Positions 1 to 7,708 of a stretch of DNA of 61,401 bases are shown here, piece by piece. Source of the stretch: a virus; IMG/VR virus record IMGVR_UViG_3300049032_000024, positions 1 to 61,401 of that record, one strand, 5' to 3'. The notes under the pieces were generated by a model. That model saw only the letters and a list, made by a program, of their open reading frames with translations, was not told the DNA's origin and did not search any database. Within the stretch, counting starts at the first letter, position 1. Each line of letters opens with the position of its first letter. The translations under genes were made by a program, and so were the position numbers.

Positions 1-25
1 CCGTTGTTGGGGATAAGAACGCGCT

Positions 26-323
26 CTAGGAGTTGACGGTGTCTGCCTGTAGGTCTTTGATCCTGCGGGCAGGCACCCCACCGTAGACCCCGTGGTCCTC
101 GCAGTCGGCTGTTACCACGGCGCCGGTCCCCTACGGTCACGCGACGGCTGCCGAACCACACGTCCGGGCTGATCCGCGCCTTGCCGACATTGAGCCCGTA
201 GGCCCGTAGAGCGCGGTGGCGGAGCGGACGCGGGAAAGCAGGTGACGCGATAACGCTGTTCAGCATCAGGTCACGGCCAAGCCCAGGCCAAAGTTTCGAG
301 AGTGTCCCCATGGCCCCAATCAT
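26..323 (-). pseudogene. Internally deleted hexapeptide-repeat acyltransferase remnant
   Basis: Read on the minus strand, an N-terminal part (from ATG ATT GGG GCC ATG GGG, with SPAFPRPLRHRALRAYG and ISPDVWFGSRRVTVG) is followed by a C-terminal part in another frame (AVVTADCEDHGVYGGVPARR, stop at 26-28). These match the start and end of maltose-O-acetyltransferase-type left-handed beta-helix enzymes of bacterial polysaccharide loci. The central catalytic repeats, roughly 70 residues in the family, are missing, and the junction near 121-131 changes frame, so no enzyme can be made. It lies on the strand opposite to the flanking fibre genes. I infer a host-derived gene picked up in the fibre region and then deleted. 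Confidence 0.7.
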
Positions 324-336
324 AGGGCTACGAAAG

Positions 337-351
337 ACCGGTTAAGTGCCC
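337..351 (+). repeat. 15-nt direct repeat, left copy
   Basis: ACCGGTTAAGTGCCC occurs here and again just after the fibre gene at 2102-2116. Each copy lies immediately upstream of a terminator hairpin. The pair brackets the whole fibre cassette (terminator, promoter, gene) and could be the scar or substrate of cassette exchange. Confidence 0.75.
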
Positions 352-357
352 CTTGAC

Positions 358-391
358 AGAAGCCCCTGTGCTACGGTACAGGGGCTTCTTG
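358..391 (+). terminator. Hairpin terminator before the fibre gene
   Basis: Twelve-base perfect arms (AGAAGCCCCTGT / ACAGGGGCTTCT) with an 8-nt loop; the T-tract is weak (TTCTTG). It would end transcripts coming from the upstream fibre gene if the genome is circular. Confidence 0.65.
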
Positions 392-415
392 CTGTCCTGC
401 TAAACTTATTGCTAG

Positions 416-444
416 TTGACAAATCATCGAGCAAGGGGTATAAG
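416..444 (+). promoter_or_regulatory. Candidate promoter, TTGACA-N17-TATAAG
   Basis: A perfect -35 and a good -10 at 17-bp spacing. The -10 abuts the GTG start of the fibre gene, and AAGGGG inside the spacer is also well placed as its ribosome-binding site. Either the promoter is fortuitous or translation from this transcript begins further in. Confidence 0.4.
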
Positions 445-2088
445 GTGGCTCTTCCAGCCGGAATTACAACCGCAACAGTAACGGCAGGTGTGGCACAGAC
501 ATTTTCAGGTGCCTTTACCCGGCAACATATAACCATCACTCCTAGTGCCTCACTAATTCATACTGCCACTGGAATTCCTCTGGTGAATTTCATGGAAGAA
601 ATTGCTTCCACTGAAGGTGTGGCAGGGCAATTTGTATTGCCTCACACGGACCAAGACGGTTTTCAGGATGAGGCTGGAAATGCCTATAAGAATTGGTACT
701 ACACCGCAACAATTCAGTACCAGACTGACCGCGCAACTCTCCCGGCTAAAACAAAGACTTTCCAGCTCACATCTGGACAGACTGTTGTAGACCTTGACCT
801 TTTGCCTACAGGTGTTCCTGCAATGCCCTACACGGCACCTGTTGCAGGAGTGACTTCTGTGAATGGGCAGACGGGTTCTGTGCTGGTGGAGGGTGCTACT
901 GATGCTGCTGTAGCTGAACAGGTTACCTCTGGCCCTGAAACAGTTGCGGCACTTTCTGCCACGATTGGCACCGCCGTGGCTCCCAAGCTGGACCGCAGTA
1001 AGCTTGGATGGGAGGCCATTCAGACGCAGAATTACAAGGCCCTTCAGCCTTGGTTCGCCGCTCTCGGAAACCGGGACACGACCCCGGCGAAAGTCATTTG
1101 GCTGGGCGATAGCGTTACCGAGGGGCTGGGAGCCAGCGCCCGCCCCGGCACCAAGCGATACATCGACAAGGTACTGTCCCGGCTCCGCACCAAGTATCCA
1201 ACAACGGGCATCGGGGCAGGCGGCGGGCTGGGCTACTACCCCACGCAGTACGCGGGCGGCACGGCGCTCTCTGCTGTCACCTACGGCGGCACCACCACAG
1301 CCGACCTCACCGCATCCGGGCTGGGACTCCGCTCCCGCATTCTGGATTCCACGGACGACTACGTGCAGTGGACCGTGACAGGAACGTCCGTGGATCTGCT
1401 GTACCAGAAGAAATCCGCTACCGCCGTGCTGGGCTGGTCCGTGGACGGCGGCGCTGTCACAAACCTGGAGACGATGGGTTCCGGCGGTGCCGATACCGGT
1501 TCACTTCGCATCACGCTGGGCGCGTCCGGATCGCACACTGTCCGGGTAGCCTACGTGTCCGGGGCCCCCGTGCAGCCCGAAGGCGTCTACGTCTTCGACG
1601 GCGACGAAACCAAGGGCATTCACATCTATGAGGCCGGACATCACTCTTACGAGGCGTCCCACTTCATCCCCGCCGGCAATGACAGCCCGATCATCCGGAT
1701 GGCATCGATCAATGCCAACCTGCTGGTGATCGCGCTGGGGGAAAACGAGTTCCTGCACAACAAAACGTCGGCCTCGCTGCGGGCCAACCTTGTCTCCATC
1801 GTCACCAAGCTGAAGTCCTACACCAACCCGGACCCGGCCATCATGTTTGTGATCAACATGGAAGCAAAGTACGCCACGCCCCTGGAGCCGTGGGCCAACT
1901 ACGTCACCGCCATCTACGGGGCCGCATCGGACACCGCCGCCGCCGTGGTGGACATGTCCCTGCGCATGCCCACCATCGGCAGCGCGGAAGCACTCGCGCT
2001 AGGTCTCTACGGGGACGACTACCACCTAAACGACAAGGGCAACGCCATGTTTACCGAACCGCTGGTGGAAGCACTCAGCCCGCGCTGA
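445..2088 (+). CDS. Tail fibre / receptor-binding protein with SGNH hydrolase domain
   Basis: 547 aa from GTG, chosen because the paralogous gene at the right end of the window starts with the same VALPAG. Residues 1 to about 150 form a virion-anchor domain shared with that paralogue (TGIPLVN, QFVLPHTDQDGFQDE, VDLDLLP). The rest is an SGNH/GDSL esterase-like domain: GDS at 221-223, a block III-like GENE, and a DxxH (D524, H527) near the C-terminus. Such domains usually deacetylate cell-surface glycans during adsorption. Base composition changes inside the gene: 26/60 G+C at 541-600 against 44/60 at 1921-1980, so the enzyme half was probably acquired separately. Confidence 0.85.
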   Translation: MALPAGITTATVTAGVAQTFSGAFTRQHITITPSASLIHTATGIPLVNFMEEIASTEGVAGQFVLPHTDQDGFQDEAGNAYKNWYYTATIQYQTDRATLPAKTKTFQLTSGQTVVDLDLLPTGVPAMPYTAPVAGVTSVNGQTGSVLVEGATDAAVAEQVTSGPETVAALSATIGTAVAPKLDRSKLGWEAIQTQNYKALQPWFAALGNRDTTPAKVIWLGDSVTEGLGASARPGTKRYIDKVLSRLRTKYPTTGIGAGGGLGYYPTQYAGGTALSAVTYGGTTTADLTASGLGLRSRILDSTDDYVQWTVTGTSVDLLYQKKSATAVLGWSVDGGAVTNLETMGSGGADTGSLRITLGASGSHTVRVAYVSGAPVQPEGVYVFDGDETKGIHIYEAGHHSYEASHFIPAGNDSPIIRMASINANLLVIALGENEFLHNKTSASLRANLVSIVTKLKSYTNPDPAIMFVINMEAKYATPLEPWANYVTAIYGAASDTAAAVVDMSLRMPTIGSAEALALGLYGDDYHLNDKGNAMFTEPLVEALSPR

Positions 2089-2101
2089 CCGGGCCAACAA
2101 T

Positions 2102-2116
2102 ACCGGTTAAGTGCCC
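2102..2116 (+). repeat. 15-nt direct repeat, right copy
   Basis: Second exact copy of ACCGGTTAAGTGCCC, 14 nt after the fibre stop codon and just ahead of the next terminator. Confidence 0.75.
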
Positions 2117-2121
2117 TAACT

Positions 2122-2159
2122 GAAATACCCTCTCCATACCCGGAGGGGGTATTTCTTTT
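2122..2159 (+). terminator. Intrinsic terminator after the fibre gene
   Basis: A hairpin with GAAATACCC..TCTCC pairing to GGAG..GGGTATTTC, followed by TTTTG. It separates the fibre unit from the capsid genes. Confidence 0.8.
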
Positions 2160-2231
2160 GTCTCTAGCACACAAACGGGGTGCTGTCAAGCCTCATGCTA
2201 ATATTGGTAAAGAGATTAGGAGCGTGACAAC

Positions 2232-3170
2232 TTGACTGTTGCAAAGCTTTTGGAAGAGAAAAGTCTTGTAGGTGATCTAACCGGCAAGACTTGGAAAATC
2301 AAGATCATTGAGGGTGACCGTCAGGGCTCTTCGGCCTACTACCCTAAAGAGGTTCTTGAAGAAGGCGCACACCTTTTCAAGGAAAAGACTCGCATTTTCC
2401 TGAACCATCCCAGTGCAAACGAAAAATGGGATCAGCCGGAACGCAAGGTGCAGGATATCATCGGCTGGCTTTCCAGCGATGCTGTCTATGAGAACGGTGA
2501 CCTTTACGCCAACGCAACATTCAAGGAGTCCGCTCGTGCGGATATCAAGGAATTGGCTGAGGCTGGCGTAATCGCAATGTCCATTCGTGCTCAAGGTGAA
2601 ATGACCGAAGGCAAGAATGGGATGGAGCTGGCTAAGTTCACTGCCGTTCATTCTGTGGACGTGGTAACCGTAGGCGGTGCCGGTGGTGAATTCGACAAGC
2701 TGGTTGAAGCAGGAAAACTAGACCCTTCCACCGAACTGGAAGAACAGAAAGAGGAACAGAAATTGGAACTGCCCAAGGAATTTCTTGACGCACTGGACAA
2801 CCTGACCAAGGGTGTCAACACTCTGAATGAGTCGCTGGCTGAAGAGAAGCAGGCTCGTGCAGACAAGGCACTGGCTGAGGCCAAGGCTCTCGAGGAAGCT
2901 GGCAAGCCTGAAGAGAAGCAGGGTCCGTCCGCTTCTGAGATTGCTGAAGCTCTGGTTGAGGCCAAGCTGTCCACCAAGGCGCGCGCTCGTGTCCTTGAGG
3001 CTGTCGAAGCTGGCAAGCCGCTGGATGAGGCAATCAAGGCTGAGAAGGAAATCGCTGAAGAGATTCTGGCTGAGGCTGGAGCTTCTGGCGGTGCAGGTCA
3101 CATCGAAGATGAGGGTAACCTCACTGAGTCTGCCCGTCTCGAGAATGCATTCTCCGGTATTTACGGCTAA
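2232..3170 (+). CDS. Capsid maturation protease fused to scaffold-like region
   Basis: 312 aa from TTG, with AGGAG about 9 nt upstream. Residues 1 to about 165 match phage prohead proteases: EGDRQGSSAYYP, the conserved FLNHPSANE histidine region, MSIRAQGE, and HSVDVVTVGGAGG. The remainder is a long acidic, Ala/Glu/Lys-rich coiled-coil stretch (about 170-290) typical of an internal scaffold, ending LENAFSGIYG. The fusion implies that one polypeptide serves as scaffold and then as protease. It precedes the decoration and major capsid genes, as usual. A weak promoter-like CTGTCA at 2183 is related to the other late promoters. Confidence 0.85.
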   Translation: MTVAKLLEEKSLVGDLTGKTWKIKIIEGDRQGSSAYYPKEVLEEGAHLFKEKTRIFLNHPSANEKWDQPERKVQDIIGWLSSDAVYENGDLYANATFKESARADIKELAEAGVIAMSIRAQGEMTEGKNGMELAKFTAVHSVDVVTVGGAGGEFDKLVEAGKLDPSTELEEQKEEQKLELPKEFLDALDNLTKGVNTLNESLAEEKQARADKALAEAKALEEAGKPEEKQGPSASEIAEALVEAKLSTKARARVLEAVEAGKPLDEAIKAEKEIAEEILAEAGASGGAGHIEDEGNLTESARLENAFSGIYG

Positions 3171-3235
3171 CTAGGCGGTGATCCTGTCTCCCTAAGCACA
3201 AGGGGCAAAGCTGAGAAGCATCGCAATGTGCTACT

Positions 3236-3276
3236 GGGGCAGGTAGAGATAGGTCTACCTGCCCCTCTCAAACTTT
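3236..3276 (+). terminator. Terminator after the protease gene
   Basis: Perfect 12-bp hairpin (GGGGCAGGTAGA / TCTACCTGCCCC) with a 6-nt loop, followed by a TTTTT stretch. The 65 nt between the protease stop and the hairpin hold nothing recognisable. Confidence 0.8.
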
Positions 3277-3289
3277 TTACCGTGAGCCC

Positions 3290-3318
3290 TTGACAATTCT
3301 CATGGTACTATGTTATAG
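3290..3318 (+). promoter_or_regulatory. Late promoter, TTGACA-N17-TTATAG
   Basis: Consensus -35, 17-bp spacer and a -10-like hexamer, right after the terminator. AAAGGAG and the GTG start of the decoration gene follow. Confidence 0.7.
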
Positions 3319-3336
3319 AAACGAAAGGAGCCTACA

Positions 3337-3747
3337 GTGGCTTTGAATGAGATTTTCAAGGAAGGTAATCACCTTTCCGCTCCGGTACCGAATGGTGTAC
3401 TCTCCGGTACCCCTCTGCGTATCGGCATCCTGAACGCGGTTGCCGAGACGGACGAAGGCGGCGCGGTTGATAGCCGTAACCGTATCAACGGTGTTGACCA
3501 GCCTACGGGCGGTATCGGCAACGCTGACAACTTCGCCTCTGTCTCCCACGTAGGCGTCTGGCGTCTTCAGGTTGCTGGCGCACTGGCAGGTTACGGTACT
3601 CCGGTCTACATCACTCCGGGCGGAACGCTGACTGCTACCGCAACCGGCAACTTCCTCTTCGGTGCGGCTATCCGCGCTAAGGGCACAGGCACTGGCGATG
3701 CAATCGTGAAGATTCTGCAGCCGGGTCAAGTAACTGCTAGCGCGTAA
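3337..3747 (+). CDS. Head decoration / capsid-stabilising protein
   Basis: 136 aa from GTG with AAAGGAG 6 nt upstream. Small, Gly/Ala/Thr-rich, no cysteine, with runs such as PLRIGILNAVAET and YGTPVYITPGGTLT that suit a beta-rich capsid cement protein. Position between protease and major capsid protein, and size, support the call. A DUF2190-like fold is likely but cannot be tested by eye. It has its own promoter, consistent with a high-copy structural protein. Confidence 0.6.
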   Translation: MALNEIFKEGNHLSAPVPNGVLSGTPLRIGILNAVAETDEGGAVDSRNRINGVDQPTGGIGNADNFASVSHVGVWRLQVAGALAGYGTPVYITPGGTLTATATGNFLFGAAIRAKGTGTGDAIVKILQPGQVTASA

Positions 3748-3760
3748 GGACTAACGCACA

Positions 3761-4930
3761 ATGGATAATCTCAAAGTAATTGAAGAGGCCGCTAAGGTCT
3801 TTGGCGATGCCATCAAGGGTGACTTCCGCGCTCGTGGCCGTATCAAGCAGATTGTCTCTGAGGGCTATGTCCTCAACGAAGCAATCTCCACTTCGGACCT
3901 TGCTCGCACGTTCGCTTACGCGAACTCGTCTGAGCTGCTGAAGCAGTACGCTGGACTACCCACGACTTGGACCCAGTTCGCCAAGCGCGATGTGTTCGAG
4001 GACTTCAAGCCGAAGCGCAAGAAGGAATTCCTCTTCAACGGCGCTGTGGACCTCGAGGACAACGGCGGCTACGGCACTGCGGTTCACTCGCTGCCGAACG
4101 TCCCTGAACTCACCGAGTACCCAACGTTCCGTTGGTCCACTTCGGAGAAGGGTCTGTCCCTCCGTAAGAACGGTGCTCGCATCCCATTCTCGTGGGAAGA
4201 CGTTATCAACGATGAGTGGGGCTTCATCGCCTCGCTGCCGGGTGAAATGGCTCGCCTCGCCAAGACCACGGAAGAGACTGCAGCCCTTGAGGTTCTGGTC
4301 ACTGCTGGCGGTGTCAACGAAACCACGTTCTCTGCTGACAACGGCAACGCGATGGGCACCACCGGCACTGCCGGTACTCGCTACAAGCTGAGCCTGAACG
4401 CGCTCGAGTTCGCCAAGCGTGAAGTCCGCGCCCGTCAGGTCAACGGCAACTACGTCACGGTGCAGAAGTTCGCACTGATCGTTCCTACCAACCTGCAGAC
4501 CACTGCAGAGCGGATTCTGAACATTGGTCAGATTGAAGTCACCGAAGGTGACCTCAAGTTCCAGACCAGCACCAGCAACTCTGATGTGGTTCTCGTGGTC
4601 AATGACTACCTGACTCAGATCAACAAGTCTGCAAACGCTGCTACCACTTGGTTCCTCGTACCGCTCGGCGGTAACGATGGTGTCCGCGATTCCATCGTGG
4701 TCAACTTCCTGCGGAACCACGAAGCCCCTGAGTTCCGTCAGTCCGGCAACACCGGCCTGTACCTCGGCGGTGGCGCTGTTCCTTCTCTGGAAGGTTCGCT
4801 GCTCAACGATGACATTGAGTACCGCGTGCGCCACGTTGTGGCTGGTGGGTTCTGGTTCGGTGCGGCTATGTACGCATCGACTGGTGAATCCAACGCTGCT
4901 GCTCCAGACTACATGTCTGTCCCAGTCTAA
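3761..4930 (+). CDS. Major capsid protein (HK97-fold)
   Basis: 389 aa from ATG, 13 nt after the decoration gene and on the same transcript. The sequence suits HK97-like capsid subunits of actinophages: a helical N-terminus (IEEAAKVFGDAIKGDFRARG), an RDVFEDFKPKRKKEF segment, EYPTFRWSTSEKGLSLRKNG as an E-loop-like region, and a C-terminal VRHVVAGGFWFGAAMYAS beta section. No separate delta domain is needed, because scaffold and protease are fused upstream. A strong terminator follows, as expected for the most abundant late product. Confidence 0.88.
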   Translation: MDNLKVIEEAAKVFGDAIKGDFRARGRIKQIVSEGYVLNEAISTSDLARTFAYANSSELLKQYAGLPTTWTQFAKRDVFEDFKPKRKKEFLFNGAVDLEDNGGYGTAVHSLPNVPELTEYPTFRWSTSEKGLSLRKNGARIPFSWEDVINDEWGFIASLPGEMARLAKTTEETAALEVLVTAGGVNETTFSADNGNAMGTTGTAGTRYKLSLNALEFAKREVRARQVNGNYVTVQKFALIVPTNLQTTAERILNIGQIEVTEGDLKFQTSTSNSDVVLVVNDYLTQINKSANAATTWFLVPLGGNDGVRDSIVVNFLRNHEAPEFRQSGNTGLYLGGGAVPSLEGSLLNDDIEYRVRHVVAGGFWFGAAMYASTGESNAAAPDYMSVPV

Positions 4931-4945
4931 GCGACTGACTGAGAG

Positions 4946-4974
4946 CCCCGCAACTTCGGTTGCGGGGTTTTCTT
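4946..4974 (+). terminator. Terminator after the major capsid gene
   Basis: CCCCGCAAC-TTCG-GTTGCGGGG, a stable tetraloop hairpin, followed by TTTTCTT. Confidence 0.9.
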
Positions 4975-5048
4975 GTATGGTATAGTAGGTACTGCGGTTC
5001 TGAGCTTCTGGAGAGTTTCTTCCTTTCACTCCAGCAGTGCTCCCGCTT

Positions 5049-5090
5049 AGCGGCCTCACCTGACTCTCCACAGGTGGGGCCGCTTTTCTT
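5049..5090 (+). terminator. Second terminator before the connector genes
   Basis: AGCGGCC-T-CACCTG pairs with CAGGTG-G-GGCCGCT and is followed by TTTTCTTT. With a TATAGT at 4981-4986, the stretch between the two terminators could be a short RNA, but no good -35 is visible. Confidence 0.75.
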
Positions 5091-5191
5091 TACAAGCTTT
5101 AGGTCACTTTATCTGATCCTAGTAAAGCTGGTTATAACCATTGCCGGAAAATCCTGACTTTGGTTATTTGACAAATGGTACGATTGATGGT

Positions 5192-5593
5192 ATGGCAAAC
5201 ATCTTCCCTCCCAACTATGAGACGCCGCTTGGTCAGTTGCGCGCGCTCGTGTCCCAGACTGAGCAGTACAAGGACCCCGCCAATCCAGCGGCACCGGCTG
5301 ACTACCTCATGGATGATGGCCAGCTCAACTCTTTCCTCGCGCTCAATGCGAACAAGCTGTACGGCGCTGCTGCCGATGTGCTTCTGGCTCTCGCTGCAAA
5401 TGAAGCTCTTGTCTCCAAGAAAATCCGTACCGAAGACCTGAGCACAGATGGCTCGGTTATCGCCAACTCGCTCCGTCAGGTTGCAGCAGAGTTCCGTGAC
5501 CGCCAGAAGGAAGCGGACTTGGATGACGCTGCACTGGAAGCCTTTGAGCTGGTGGAGTTCACCGAGTACCCAACGAAGTGGCAGCTCCGATGA
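5192..5593 (+). CDS. Head-to-tail connector (gp6-like adaptor)
   Basis: 133 aa. The ATG start is chosen because MANIFPPNYETPLGQLRALV matches the usual N-terminus of this adaptor family; NKLYGAAADVLLALA, NEALVSKKIRTEDL and a DG follow as in relatives. There is no Shine-Dalgarno. TACGAT at 5179-5184 would start a transcript about one base before the ATG, so the gene may be leaderless. A competing TTGACA-N17-TATGGC at 5168-5196 overlaps the start codon. A TTG at 5141 is open in the same frame but adds residues not seen in the family. Confidence 0.75.
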   Translation: MANIFPPNYETPLGQLRALVSQTEQYKDPANPAAPADYLMDDGQLNSFLALNANKLYGAAADVLLALAANEALVSKKIRTEDLSTDGSVIANSLRQVAAEFRDRQKEADLDDAALEAFELVEFTEYPTKWQLR

Positions 5594-6024
5594 GGGGTGC
5601 ATTCCATCCCGCGTTTGCCTACCACCACCGGAACACGGTGAACTCGACACACTTGGGGCGTGTGCTGATTGAGCGGGTACTGACTCGTGGTGAGTACAAC
5701 CCGGACACGAACACTGTGGAAGGTGCTACCACTCAGGCTGTCTATCAGGGCAGGGCGCGCATCCAGAAGGTTGCGTTCCCCACCAACCGGGACTTTGTTG
5801 AGGATGCTGCCAAGTTCCAGCGCATGAGGATTGCCATTGGATTCACTGAGAACGAACTGATCCCACTGGCGTTTGAGCTGCAGATCAATGACCGGATCAC
5901 AGTTCTCCACAATGACTCTGACCCTTCCAAGGTGGGGGATATCTACTACGTACACGGTGACGAATCCAGCACAAACGCTTGGGAGCGCGTCATCACTGCA
6001 CAGAACAACATGAAGCAGGGGTAA
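5590..6024 (+). CDS. Head-to-tail stopper
   Basis: 144 aa; ATG overlaps the previous stop (ATGA). Small beta-rich protein (GRARIQKVAFPTNRDFV, DRITVLHNDSDPSKVGDIYYV) in the second connector position, with the look of head-closure proteins. Assigned mainly by synteny between the adaptor and the tail-completion gene. Confidence 0.65.
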   Translation: MRGAFHPAFAYHHRNTVNSTHLGRVLIERVLTRGEYNPDTNTVEGATTQAVYQGRARIQKVAFPTNRDFVEDAAKFQRMRIAIGFTENELIPLAFELQINDRITVLHNDSDPSKVGDIYYVHGDESSTNAWERVITAQNNMKQG

Positions 6025-6449
6025 TGGCTAGGGCAGGTATTGAGGGGCGGGTGAACTTGCGCCGTGGGCTCTTGGGCTTCAACAAGCAGGTGAAGCAGGA
6101 GACTCGCAAGGACGCAACTGAGGCAGCACTGATCGCTGGCATTATCGGTAAGAACACCGGCCAGAACACCATTGCCACGACGCCCTCTGACCTGTCCATT
6201 GAGCCGAAGAACAACCGTATCTGGACTGGCCAGATGTACGAAGACTTTGATGTTGACGTGCGCCAGCGCGGTACGAGTATCGAAATCAAGCTGGGCTGGC
6301 TGAAGCGCAAGCGGAAATACTACACCATTCAGGAAGACGGTGGAGTTGTCCAGACTCGACGCGGACCGATTACGGTCAGCGGAATGCACGCCATTACCAA
6401 TGCAGTCATGGCAGCACAAAAGCACTTGGACGATAAGGGAATCCGCTAA
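6024..6449 (+). CDS. Tail-completion / minor capsid-type protein
   Basis: 141 aa from ATG overlapping the upstream TAA. Basic N-terminal half (RRGLLGFNKQVKQETRKDA) followed by a beta-rich section; WTGQMYEDFDVDV and GWLKRKRKYYTIQE resemble HK97-gp10-like neck proteins. The position between stopper and terminator is the expected one. Confidence 0.6.
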   Translation: MARAGIEGRVNLRRGLLGFNKQVKQETRKDATEAALIAGIIGKNTGQNTIATTPSDLSIEPKNNRIWTGQMYEDFDVDVRQRGTSIEIKLGWLKRKRKYYTIQEDGGVVQTRRGPITVSGMHAITNAVMAAQKHLDDKGIR

Positions 6450-6889
6450 TGGGACTTTATGAAAGCCAGCAGGAAATCGTTACCCTGCTAAAGACAGACC
6501 CCAACATTCCGGTTTACGAAGATGAATTGCCTGACGAAATCCCGGTAACTCTGATTCCGGGTACGGATATGATTCAGCCTTTTGTCACCGTGTCATTCGG
6601 TGGATTGGTGGAAGCGCCACGGCGGATCAATGGAATTGCAGGGGCTAAGCACGACACTGCGGAAACCACGATTGTTCTGCAGGCAGTTGCGAGTCAGCCA
6701 GCTACCGCGCGTCTTGTGCTTCAGCGTGCGACAAACAAACTGCTGGGCTTCAAGCCTACAGGGTGCGGGGAGATACGGCCTGCACTATTCGGCGGTACAG
6801 GCAAGCTTTCCCACTTGGGAAATCCTACCCGTTTTGCCTCAAACCAGTCCTTGCGTTTCTACCAAAATGGTGAACCAGTAGGGGCTTGA
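6449..6889 (+). CDS. Tail terminator protein
   Basis: 146 aa; ATG overlaps the preceding stop. The pattern is that of tail terminators: an N-terminal helix (YESQQEIVTLLKTDPNIPVYE), LPDEIPVTLIPGTD, PFVTVSFGG, and a mid-protein TTIVLQAVASQPATARLVLQ ending in a short beta strand. It caps the connector operon. The stop overlaps the next promoter. Confidence 0.7.
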   Translation: MGLYESQQEIVTLLKTDPNIPVYEDELPDEIPVTLIPGTDMIQPFVTVSFGGLVEAPRRINGIAGAKHDTAETTIVLQAVASQPATARLVLQRATNKLLGFKPTGCGEIRPALFGGTGKLSHLGNPTRFASNQSLRFYQNGEPVGA

Positions 6890-6914
6890 CAAACACCTGC
6901 TATTATTGTAAGAG
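6886..6914 (+). promoter_or_regulatory. Late promoter, TTGACA-N17-TAAGAG
   Basis: A perfect -35 and TAAGAG at 17-bp spacing, with spacer sequence TGCTATTATTG akin to that at 18.57 kb. It drives the tail-tube genes. Confidence 0.7.
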
Positions 6915-6932
6915 AAGAAAAGGAGTTGACAA

Positions 6933-7202
6933 GTGGCTGAAAGAGTGCTAGCAGTTCACAAGGTTACAGGGATTCTGAGTTGGGTACTCCCCACCGAGAT
7001 TGAAAACCACGAAGCCCTTGAGCCTGCAACCAAAAAGCAGATAGCAGATGCCCAGACCGCTCGAGAAATCGAAGTCTATGGCGAACCAATCAAGAACGGC
7101 GTGATCCCATTCGGACCTGTTGGCCCATCGCTTGACGGTGAGGAAGACAAGGCTGAAGACGTGAAGCCTGCAACCGCTAAGGACGGTGCCGACAATGGCT
7201 AA
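6933..7202 (+). CDS. Small tail-region protein of unknown role
   Basis: 89 aa from GTG with AAGGAG 7 nt upstream. Its N-terminus (VHKVTGILSWVLPTEIENH) looks folded, while the last 25 residues are acidic and low-complexity. It overlaps the first tube gene by 8 nt, so the two are translationally coupled. I do not recognise a family; the position suggests a tail-associated accessory. Confidence 0.6.
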   Translation: MAERVLAVHKVTGILSWVLPTEIENHEALEPATKKQIADAQTAREIEVYGEPIKNGVIPFGPVGPSLDGEEDKAEDVKPATAKDGADNG

Positions 7203-7695
7203 AATGATGAGCCCGAACACTACCATTTGGTGGGTCCCTGAGTCCGCCAACTGGAATCCGCTGTCGCCGTCCGCTGCCCTGCTGACCGCTGCACGGAATA
7301 TCTCTTGTGCTGTGGTGTCCGGCTACACCCTGAACGCAACTGAGTCTGACGTTGACGACTCCACCAGCATTTGCGATTCCGCGAACGTTGAGCTGCCTAC
7401 GTACTACAACTACGAAGCCAACATCACGTTCTTCCGTGAAGGCAACCTTGCTGACACCACGTCTGACTACTACAAGGCGTTCCAGTTCTTCAAGGCTGGC
7501 CGTCAGACTGGCTGGCTTGTTCGCCGGATGGGTTACCTCTCCAGCGTTGCCGCTGCTGCCACTCAGGTTGTCTCTTCCTACAAGGTAATCTCCGATTACC
7601 CACAGGACGTGGTTGAGGATGGCGGACCAATCGAATTCACCGTTCCATTCCTGCCGCAGGGCAACATGGAACTCAACCGCGCACTTGTTGCGTAA
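7195..7695 (+). CDS. Major tail protein paralogue 1 (tail tube)
   Basis: 166 aa from ATG (MAKMMSPNTTIWWVPE). It shares length and motifs with the next gene: KMMSPNTTIWWVP, GYTL.AT.SD.DDS, FFRE/FFRD, GWLV, and PFLPQGNM / PFRPQGVM. The beta-rich tube-protein look and the place before the assembly chaperones support the call. Confidence 0.75.
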   Translation: MAKMMSPNTTIWWVPESANWNPLSPSAALLTAARNISCAVVSGYTLNATESDVDDSTSICDSANVELPTYYNYEANITFFREGNLADTTSDYYKAFQFFKAGRQTGWLVRRMGYLSSVAAAATQVVSSYKVISDYPQDVVEDGGPIEFTVPFLPQGNMELNRALVA

Positions 7696-7708
7696 GGAGT
7701 GATACCTA

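Noticed and set aside
3956-5071. Long minus-strand frame of 371 codons opposite the major capsid gene
   Set aside because: It mirrors the codon bias of the capsid gene, has no recognisable motif, and runs against the operon.
4975-5090. Small RNA between the two terminators after the capsid gene
   Set aside because: TATAGT is a fair -10, but no -35 at the right distance; not enough to list as an RNA gene.
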